Assembly (NCBI GenBank): GCA_947496835.1
Contig: CANMFV010000011.1
Coordinates: forward strand, 1 to 13,100
Source of the DNA: Flavobacteriales bacterium
GTDB taxonomy: Bacteria > Bacteroidota > Bacteroidia > Flavobacteriales_D > Crocinitomicaceae
Direction of reading: 5' to 3'
DNA: 13,100 nt
Made by a program: the position numbers and the translations under genes. The notes beneath the pieces were generated by a model. That model was not told where the DNA came from, did no database searches, and was given only the letters and a program-made list of their open reading frames with translations. The first letter of the stretch is position 1; each line of letters begins with the position of its first letter. Positions 5,853-12,215 of this stretch are shown piece after piece.

Positions 5853-7513
5853 TGCAACCGACACACGAAAACATTGATCGCTGGCTATTTGATTACACGG
5901 AAGGAAACCTATCCGCTGATCAAGAACAGCAATTAGAGTCCTTTCTGATGGAGCATCCAGAATTGGAAATGGACGCTGACGCTTGGGATTTAGCAAAAGT
6001 ATCGTTTACCCCAATGGTTTTTGATAATAAGTCATCTCTATACAGAAAACGGTCCTACAAACCCGTTTTGGTATTGTTCAGCGTTATCCTATTATTACTA
6101 TCCGGACTTGCATTCTTCCAAGATTCACACAAAGAAACCGCTCAAGCATCTGTGCATAAAGCTGAATTATCTCAAAAAGGCAACAAAAACACAAGAGCAT
6201 TATTAGGTAAACAAAAATCGAATAATGATCAGTCTTCTTCACTTGTTGAAGGATTACACATCTCCACTCCTGTTTCTTCTCCTGTTGAAACAACACGGAA
6301 CAAGACTGGTCAAATTTCAAATAACATAAGTAAAGTTCAAGATAACACTAGTTACTCTACAGTTACAGCATCTAAATTGAATGAGGAAATCTCCACATCA
6401 ATCGAACTTATACCTTCACTAGAAAACAATCAGGAAATAGAAGGCCATTTGAACACAATTCCACTTAAAAACATGTTCATTAGCGGTTACCGAACCAAGT
6501 TAAAAAGCGAGGAGCTAGAATTAAAAAGCGAACCCACTTCAATTGAATTTAGTTTAGGAAAGCTCAATTTATTGCGAAAAATGGATCAATTCCTTTCTAA
6601 AGAAATTGGGTTAAGTAACAACCAGAATTATGACTATACCGTTTCTGCTCAAAGCAACCTCGATTTAAACTTTAGTTCCGTTGGAACAACATCACAAACT
6701 CGTTTTCAACTAATGAGTTCTTTGAGATCTATGGACAATCCAACACAGTTAAAAATGACGAATCAGGTTTCTATTGATGCCTATTCTCGTAAAATTCGTT
6801 CTGGATTTGGAATTCAAGCAAATTATGAATTGTTTGGAGAGGGATTAATTAAAACGAGTCAAGTTGGAATTATTTTCTCACCTAAAATTGCTTTGTCACG
6901 AAAAATTTCTCTCGAACCTGCCATTCGATTTAAAATGGGAACACATGGATTAGACGAAACTAAACTATCCACCGCAAATTTAGTAGAGCAAAACATTGGT
7001 CAAGTCAATCAATTTCAATTTGATCCGAATCTTGCCATTGGAAAAACTCTTTGGTACAGAGATTTAGATGCAGGATTGACGATTCAAACTCCACTTTTCT
7101 TTTTAAGCACCCAATTAAATAATATCTTCCAACACAATGAAAACATTTACTCAAACGATGGAAGTACCATGCGTACATCGACTGTTTGGAACATCATTAC
7201 AGGAACACAATATGCTTCGAGAAATGAAAAAATGATCTTTTCTCCTTATGCGATATACCAACAAACGAATTACCAGCAACAGATTTTCGGTGGATTCACC
7301 TTTAAAGCGGGAAAGGCACAAGTTGGAATGTCCTACGGGAATTTATCCACTGGAAGTCTTTCACTTGGATTTATTGGAGACAACTTTGCTTTAATCGGAC
7401 AGTCAAGCTACAGTACATTATCAAGTACAGAGTTTAGAACTTTTACACATCAATTAACCTTACGTATTCATTCGTCAGTGAGCAAAAAAGCCCGCAGATA
7501 CATTAGCCTCTAA
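5852..7513 (+). CDS. Anti-sigma factor fused to a PorP/SprF-like outer-membrane barrel (predicted trans-envelope protein)
   Basis: This 553-residue protein has four parts. Residues 1-55 (HENIDRWLFDYTEGNLS onward) match the N-terminal pattern of Bacteroidota anti-sigma factors. RKRSYK (65-70) precedes a single transmembrane helix at about 71-90, placing the N-terminus in the cytoplasm. Residues 91-258 form a Ser/Asn/Thr/Gln/Lys-rich linker. Residues 259-553 align by eye with the whole mature PorP encoded next: SGFGI 317 with GGVGI 79, LDETKL 367 with LDWSKL 129, IYQ 468 with IYQ 230, LSLGF 503 with LSLGL 265, and HQLTL 533 with HEISM 295, all offset by 238. The paired C-terminal cysteines of the free PorP are absent. 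It presumably sequesters the overlapping sigma factor and spans both membranes so that the barrel's state controls release. Domain order is seen; signalling is inferred. Confidence 0.85.
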   Translation: MQPTHENIDRWLFDYTEGNLSADQEQQLESFLMEHPELEMDADAWDLAKVSFTPMVFDNKSSLYRKRSYKPVLVLFSVILLLLSGLAFFQDSHKETAQASVHKAELSQKGNKNTRALLGKQKSNNDQSSSLVEGLHISTPVSSPVETTRNKTGQISNNISKVQDNTSYSTVTASKLNEEISTSIELIPSLENNQEIEGHLNTIPLKNMFISGYRTKLKSEELELKSEPTSIEFSLGKLNLLRKMDQFLSKEIGLSNNQNYDYTVSAQSNLDLNFSSVGTTSQTRFQLMSSLRSMDNPTQLKMTNQVSIDAYSRKIRSGFGIQANYELFGEGLIKTSQVGIIFSPKIALSRKISLEPAIRFKMGTHGLDETKLSTANLVEQNIGQVNQFQFDPNLAIGKTLWYRDLDAGLTIQTPLFFLSTQLNNIFQHNENIYSNDGSTMRTSTVWNIITGTQYASRNEKMIFSPYAIYQQTNYQQQIFGGFTFKAGKAQVGMSYGNLSTGSLSLGFIGDNFALIGQSSYSTLSSTEFRTFTHQLTLRIHSSVSKKARRYISL

Positions 7514-7518
7514 CTACT

Positions 7519-8481
7519 ATGAACTTAAAACGCCTCCTACTACTTGGTCTTTTTTACATAAGTTTTCATTCCGTTGCTCAAGACCCAACTTTTACACAGT
7601 TCTATTCCAATCCAGTTTACCTTAATCCTGCTTTAGCCGGATCTAGTGGATGCCCCAGAATTGCCTTGAATTACCGAAATCAATGGCCGCAATTAACAGG
7701 GAACTTTGTGACTTATGCTGCTGCCTATGATACGTATGCTAAAAATGTTTCTGGTGGCGTTGGAATCATGGCGATGCATGACCAACAGGGACAAGGGACA
7801 ATTCAAACATCGATGGTCGCTGGAACATACTCATATTATTTGAAAGTCAACCGTAAATTCCGCGTTATGATTGGTGCACAAGCGGCGTATTTCCAAAAGT
7901 ATTTGGATTGGAGTAAATTGACATTTGGAGACATGATTGACCCAAGAAGAGGATTCATTTACCAAACGGGTGATGTTCCCAGAGGAAATGGGTCACATGG
8001 TTTCTTTGACGTTTCCGCTGGATTAGTTGGCTTTACTAAAAACTTTTATTTTGGCCTTGCTACTCACCATTTAAATCGTCCAGACGAATCAATGATTTTA
8101 GGAGATTCTAAATTACCTATTCGCTTTACAGGACACATGGGAGCAACAATTTCACTTGGTCAACGAGGGCGTTTTTCAAGCAACACAGCACTCATGCCAA
8201 ATATCATTTACCAATACCAAAATGGATTTCAACAACTCAACATTGGAGCTTATTTAAAATATGAAGCATTTACTATTGGGGCATGGTACAGAAACCGAGA
8301 TGCGTTTATTTTGAGCCTAGGATTAACAACGGAAAAATTCAGAATTGGCTACAGCTACGACCTAACAGTCTCACAATTGGGAGGTGTTTCTGGTGGATCC
8401 CATGAAATTTCCATGGGATTCAACTTGAAATGCAAGAAACAACTGAAAGATTTCCGTCGCATTTCTTGTCCTTCATTCTAA
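7519..8481 (+). CDS. PorP/SprF family type IX secretion/gliding-associated outer-membrane protein
   Basis: This is a 320-residue outer-membrane beta-barrel protein. The signal peptide covers about residues 1-20, with mature start QDPTFTQFY. Family hallmarks are present in order: NPVYLNPALAGS (31-42), a CPR motif at Cys45, LNYRNQWP (50-57), YLDWSKLTFGDMIDP (128-142), DVSAGL (164-169), LATHHLNRPDES (180-191), and a C-terminus with Cys305 and a terminal CPSF. PorP/SprF proteins help secrete or anchor type IX-secreted surface proteins such as the SprB adhesin. Such genes often follow a giant adhesin gene; here it follows an anti-sigma fusion with a homologous barrel, only 5 bases downstream. The pair probably works together or arose by duplication. 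Its stop is 8 bases from the convergent M14 gene. Confidence 0.93.
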   Translation: MNLKRLLLLGLFYISFHSVAQDPTFTQFYSNPVYLNPALAGSSGCPRIALNYRNQWPQLTGNFVTYAAAYDTYAKNVSGGVGIMAMHDQQGQGTIQTSMVAGTYSYYLKVNRKFRVMIGAQAAYFQKYLDWSKLTFGDMIDPRRGFIYQTGDVPRGNGSHGFFDVSAGLVGFTKNFYFGLATHHLNRPDESMILGDSKLPIRFTGHMGATISLGQRGRFSSNTALMPNIIYQYQNGFQQLNIGAYLKYEAFTIGAWYRNRDAFILSLGLTTEKFRIGYSYDLTVSQLGGVSGGSHEISMGFNLKCKKQLKDFRRISCPSF

Positions 8482-8489
8482 AGGAAAAA

Positions 8490-10211
8490 TTAGAACTTCT
8501 GATAAATCGGCAAACGCATAAAGGTTTGTTCGAAATACGGACTGCGACTATAAATGAAATATAACTGATCCCATTCGGAGTTTCTAAATTTCTCATCTGT
8601 TGCTTTACGCAATTGATACTCCTCATTCAACTTTTGATCCTTTGCTAAAATATCAGCGATTTGATCTTTGAATACATAGTTCGAGAAATATTCTTTCTGT
8701 TGTAAATACGAATCAAAGAAATTCCAGGTTAAATACGAATCTTCCGCTCTCGGCTGCAACGCCGCGTGAATAAACAAAGCCCCATCCTGGGCACTTGGAA
8801 TGAGAATATCACCTGGCTTCAATCGAAGTTCTTGTCTACTCTCCCCCACTTCAATTTTTGAAAGTTTAAAGTGTCCTTCATATGGATTACTTGGACTTTT
8901 ATAGGATTTCACCGAAAAAACGGTCAAGGTATCGATTTGATCTGTAGTCAAGGTTTCAAAAATGACATGGTTTGCTGTTAAGCGATTAATGACTTCCTGT
9001 TCTTGACCACCAACAACATAGTATTTCGGAACAGCAATAGAATCCTTCGGCATGTAGGTTTTAAACCAAGGAATCATTCGTTCATACGGTAAGGTTCGAT
9101 CGTAGGTTAATTCTTTTAACCCAGTGATTGGATGCAAGGGAAATGAATGCTCGTAGCCTTTGAATGAAATCGAATCCGCTTTCTCTGTTAGTTGATAATT
9201 GAAGTCATATTGACGTAAGTTTCTTGCCCACAATTTAGCAGCGCTGCGCTTTGCTTCGATTTCCAGCGCGTTTTCCGTCGTGAATGAAACGATTCCCTCC
9301 ATAAAAGCCAAAGTCGCTTGAACACGTTGTGGAAAAGGTTTTAACATATGTGTTTCCACCGTAAAACTAATCGAATGAAACAGGGAAGCATATCCCATCG
9401 CATAACGCGGTAAATCATTGAACGCATGAATACCTTGCGCGGGTGTTTCCCCTTTTAATTCAACGTATGGAAACAAATCCCAACCCTGTTGTTTCACATT
9501 TTTCTCCAGATAAGGAATGCATTTCCCGTAAGTCAATTCTTTCATTTCGGGAGACATTCGTTCTTTCATGGAAGCAATGTATGTCAAGGTGTATTGGTAA
9601 TCCGCACCGTTGGAAACGTGATTATCGATGAACACATCCGGATCCAAGGAATGAAAAATACGTGCGAAAGTAAAGGCGTTTTTCGAATCCATTTTAATGA
9701 AATCACGGTTGAGATCAAAATTGCGCGCGTTACCACGAAAACCATATTCCTCTGGTCCATTTTGATTGGCACGACTCGTCGATGATCGATTCATCATTCC
9801 ACCTACATTGTATGCGGGAATAAATGCGATCAAAGGAAGTTTCTTTCCGTCTTTTGTCTCTAATGGTTTTCCTTGAGCAATCCACTGATCCAACCAAATT
9901 AAACAGGCATTGATGCCATCAGGCTCCCCAGGATGAATCGCATTGTTAATTAGAATCGTTGTTCCAGCCCTTGCTTTCGAAAAAGTTCGAGTGGAATCCT
10001 TTCCTCCGTTGATGACAAAGAGGTAAATAGGCAAACCATAATCCGATGGACCCATCGCATACATGGACAATTCCTTATGTTGCTTGTCCATTTTTTTCAA
10101 ATGTTCAATTAACTCCGGATACGTTGGAGAAATGTTACCTGTCCAGTTGGATTGAGAAAATACGGAATGTGAGGTCACAATTAGAACCGTCAAAAAGTAA
10201 AATAATTTCAT
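8490..10211 (-). CDS. Secreted M14-family zinc carboxypeptidase-like protein
   Basis: This 573-residue protein has a Sec signal peptide (about 1-20, ending VFSQ). The M14 metallopeptidase domain spans roughly 25-310. Zinc ligands are His93 and Glu96 in NNAIHPGEPDG and His198 in DNHVSNG; RNFDLNRDF (163-171) supplies the conserved Asn/Arg substrate-binding positions, and Glu286 in FTVETH is the probable general base. With these present it is likely active, removing C-terminal residues from peptides outside the cytoplasm. Residues 310-573 are a long C-terminal extension without motifs I recognise, and I see no obvious type IX sorting domain at the end. It lies 16 bases downstream of trmD on the same strand, so it is probably cotranscribed, although function gives no reason for the pairing. 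Confidence 0.88.
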   Translation of the reverse strand: MKLFYFLTVLIVTSHSVFSQSNWTGNISPTYPELIEHLKKMDKQHKELSMYAMGPSDYGLPIYLFVINGGKDSTRTFSKARAGTTILINNAIHPGEPDGINACLIWLDQWIAQGKPLETKDGKKLPLIAFIPAYNVGGMMNRSSTSRANQNGPEEYGFRGNARNFDLNRDFIKMDSKNAFTFARIFHSLDPDVFIDNHVSNGADYQYTLTYIASMKERMSPEMKELTYGKCIPYLEKNVKQQGWDLFPYVELKGETPAQGIHAFNDLPRYAMGYASLFHSISFTVETHMLKPFPQRVQATLAFMEGIVSFTTENALEIEAKRSAAKLWARNLRQYDFNYQLTEKADSISFKGYEHSFPLHPITGLKELTYDRTLPYERMIPWFKTYMPKDSIAVPKYYVVGGQEQEVINRLTANHVIFETLTTDQIDTLTVFSVKSYKSPSNPYEGHFKLSKIEVGESRQELRLKPGDILIPSAQDGALFIHAALQPRAEDSYLTWNFFDSYLQQKEYFSNYVFKDQIADILAKDQKLNEEYQLRKATDEKFRNSEWDQLYFIYSRSPYFEQTFMRLPIYQKF

Positions 10212-10227
10212 TATGGCATTGTTTTTT

Positions 10228-10905
10228 TTATTCTTCTAACAAATCCGGTCTACGTTCTTTGGTGCGTTGATAGGCTTGTTCTTCCCTCCAGCGATCGATT
10301 TCCTTTTGATTTCCTGAAAGCAGTACATCAGGCACTTTCCATCCGTTAAATTCTGGTGGACGTGTAAACACGGGTGGAGAAAGCAAATTGTCTTGAAAAC
10401 TATCCGTTAATGCAGAAGTTTCATCGTTCAACACACCTGGTATCAAGCGAACAACGGCATCTACGACAACTGCCGCGGCCAATTCTCCACCGGACAATAC
10501 GTAAGAACCAATAGATATTTCTTTTGTAATGTAATGTTGACGTATACGGTCATCTACACCTTTGTAATGTCCACAAAGAATCATGATGTTTTCAAGCAGG
10601 GATATTTGGTTGCAATCGTTTTGTTCGAGAACTTTTCCATCTGGAGTCATGTAAATCACTTCATCATAACTTCGTTCTGCATTTAATTTATCAATCAAGG
10701 CTGCAATTGGCTCAATACTCATCACCATTCCTGCTCCTCCACCATATTGGTAATCGTCGACATTTTTGTGTTTATCAGTGGAATAATCACGAATGTTGTG
10801 AACGTGAATTTCCACGTGTCCTTTATCTTGAGCTCTTTTCATAATGGAAGCCGCAAATGGACTTTCCAATAATTGAGGCAATACAGTCAATATATCTATG
10901 CGCAT
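10228..10905 (-). CDS. trmD: tRNA (guanine(37)-N1)-methyltransferase TrmD
   Basis: TrmD methylates G37 next to the anticodon of tRNAs reading CUN, CCN and CGG codons, using S-adenosylmethionine, and so prevents frameshifting. The 225 residues match the family's usual length. Visible signatures include MRIDILTVLP at the start, YGGGAGMVM (about 54-62), the SPOUT trefoil-knot segments LCGHYKGVDDRI and IGSYVLSGGELAA, then RLIPGVL, and the C-terminal WKVPDVLLSGNQKEIDRWR. The frame is open upstream to 11106, but residues before MRIDIL are hydrophobic junk overlapping the divergent aminotransferase, so ATG 10905 is the start. A TAnnTTTG box ends 5 bases before that ATG, implying a very short or absent leader. 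The usual rpsP-rimM-trmD-rplS neighbours are not adjacent here. Confidence 0.97.
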   Translation of the reverse strand: MRIDILTVLPQLLESPFAASIMKRAQDKGHVEIHVHNIRDYSTDKHKNVDDYQYGGGAGMVMSIEPIAALIDKLNAERSYDEVIYMTPDGKVLEQNDCNQISLLENIMILCGHYKGVDDRIRQHYITKEISIGSYVLSGGELAAAVVVDAVVRLIPGVLNDETSALTDSFQDNLLSPPVFTRPPEFNGWKVPDVLLSGNQKEIDRWREEQAYQRTKERRPDLLEE

Positions 10906-10909
10906 AGAA

Positions 10910-10917
10910 CAAAGATA
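10910..10917 (-). promoter_or_regulatory. -7 promoter element immediately upstream of trmD
   Basis: The minus strand reads TATCTTTG, an exact TAnnTTTG match, ending only 4 intervening bases before the trmD ATG at 10905. Transcription would begin at or within a few bases of the start codon, so the mRNA may be leaderless or nearly so. The -33 partner is weak. Confidence 0.5.
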
Positions 10918-10997
10918 AGGCTTTCCTTGAAAAAGGAATTTCTTTAAAAATCCGAGAATTAATCCTGATTCAAAAAATACTGCTTTCTGAAAATAAC

Positions 10998-11005
10998 TAC
11001 CTTTG
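10998..11005 (+). promoter_or_regulatory. -7 promoter element for the aminotransferase-heptose kinase unit
   Basis: TACCTTTG is an exact TAnnTTTG match 16 bases before the aminotransferase ATG at 11022, predicting a leader of roughly ten bases. With the trmD box on the other strand it forms a divergent promoter pair within a 116-base spacer. No strong -33 element is visible. Confidence 0.5.
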
Positions 11006-11021
11006 TAGACAAATTCAGCAC

Positions 11022-12215
11022 ATGATTCAATTATCCGATCGATTATTAGCAATGGAAGAGTCTGCAACCATCGCAATGTCACGAAAAAGCAGAGAATTAA
11101 AAGCACAAGGACTTGATGTCATTTCATTGTCCCTTGGAGAGCCTGACTTTCATACACCTCAATTCATTAAGGATGCTGCAGTGGAAGCGATGGAACAGAA
11201 TTACACGATGTATACACCTGTTCCCGGATATGAGGATTTACGTGAAAGTATTTCAGAGAAATTTCGTCGAGATAATAACTTGACCTATGATAAAAATCAA
11301 ATCGTGGTTTCTACAGGTGCAAAACAGTCTATTGCCAATGTGGTTTTGAGTTTGATTAATCATGGAGATGAAGTCATTATTCCTGCGCCATTTTGGGTTT
11401 CCTACTTGGAAATCGTGAAAGTTGCGGAAGGAGTTCCTGTGGTTATTCATGCGGGAATTGAAAAAGACTTTAAAATTACCGGAGCAGATTTGGAAGCAGC
11501 GATTACACCGAAAACGAAGTTGTTCATGTTTTCAACGCCTTGTAATCCAACAGGATCTGTTTACACAAAAGAAGAATTACAAGACATCGCGAATGTCTTA
11601 AAAAAATACCCACACATCATAGCGTTGAGTGATGAAATCTATGAGCACATTAATTTCATCGGAAAACACGAGTCCTTGGCTCAATTCCCTGAAGTATACA
11701 ATCAAGTAGTGACCGTAAATGGTGTTTCAAAAGCGTGGGCAATGACTGGTTGGCGTTTGGGATACATTGGAGCTCCTAGAGAAATTGCTGTAGCCTGCGA
11801 TAAAGTTCAAGGTCAATTCACCTCTGCAACTTGTTCCATTACACAACGAGCGGCAATTGCGGCAATGAAAGCGGATCCATCTGTTTTAAAAGACATGATT
11901 GCTGCGTTTAAAAGTCGTCGCGAATTAGTCTTGAAAGGACTTGCTGAAATTCCAGGATTGATTGCAAATAAACCAGGTGGTGCATTTTACGTTTTCCCAG
12001 ACTGTTCTTCCTTCTTTGGCAAAAAATACGGCGATAAAGTGATTCACAATTCAGATGATCTTTGTTTGTATTTACTGGAAGAGGGATTAGTTGCATTGGT
12101 TGGTGGAGAATCCTTTGGCGCGCCTAATTGTTTTAGAATTTCGTATGCCGCTTCAGAAGAAACATTAACAAAAGCACTTTCTCGCATGAAAGAAGCTTTC
12201 GCAAAATTAAGCTAG
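11022..12215 (+). CDS. aspC: Class I pyridoxal-phosphate aminotransferase (aspartate aminotransferase type)
   Basis: This 397-residue cytoplasmic fold-type I aminotransferase most likely interconverts aspartate and 2-oxoglutarate with oxaloacetate and glutamate. Motifs: SLGEPDF (37-43), YTPVPGY ending at Tyr70, CNPTG with Asn175, SDEIYEH with Asp204 and Tyr207 contacting the cofactor, Schiff-base Lys237 in GVSKAWAMTGWRLGY with Arg245 as a phosphate ligand, and Arg372 in FRISYA binding the substrate carboxylate. This layout is typical of the prokaryotic 1-beta aspartate aminotransferase subgroup; a broader amino-acid range cannot be excluded, so the symbol is tentative. ATG 11022 follows a TAnnTTTG box closely. 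The stop TAG overlaps the GTG of the heptose kinase gene by one base, implying a shared transcript and translational coupling. Confidence 0.92.
   Translation: MIQLSDRLLAMEESATIAMSRKSRELKAQGLDVISLSLGEPDFHTPQFIKDAAVEAMEQNYTMYTPVPGYEDLRESISEKFRRDNNLTYDKNQIVVSTGAKQSIANVVLSLINHGDEVIIPAPFWVSYLEIVKVAEGVPVVIHAGIEKDFKITGADLEAAITPKTKLFMFSTPCNPTGSVYTKEELQDIANVLKKYPHIIALSDEIYEHINFIGKHESLAQFPEVYNQVVTVNGVSKAWAMTGWRLGYIGAPREIAVACDKVQGQFTSATCSITQRAAIAAMKADPSVLKDMIAAFKSRRELVLKGLAEIPGLIANKPGGAFYVFPDCSSFFGKKYGDKVIHNSDDLCLYLLEEGLVALVGGESFGAPNCFRISYAASEETLTKALSRMKEAFAKLS

Noticed and set aside
6021..6320. Small open frames on both strands inside the anti-sigma fusion gene
   Set aside because: They overlap a clearly coding frame, lack family features, and have no supporting start context.
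6500..6531. Direct repeat TTAAAAAGCGA (6500-6510 and 6521-6531)
   Set aside because: It lies in frame, 21 bases apart, in the low-complexity linker of the fusion protein (KLKSE/ELKSE) and is best explained as local coding repetition.
5852..7513. Possibility that the fusion is a sequencing frameshift or merged pair of genes
   Set aside because: The frame is continuous with no stop, and the linker shows no internal signal peptide or start that would mark a separate barrel gene; an assembly error would not normally give a clean in-frame join.
9443..9785. Plus-strand open frames inside the M14 peptidase gene
   Set aside because: These are reverse-strand shadows of a gene with intact catalytic motifs.
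10906..11106. Upstream extension of the trmD frame by 67 codons
   Set aside because: TrmD proteins begin with the MRIDILT segment; the extension overlaps the divergent aminotransferase gene and has no TrmD-like sequence.
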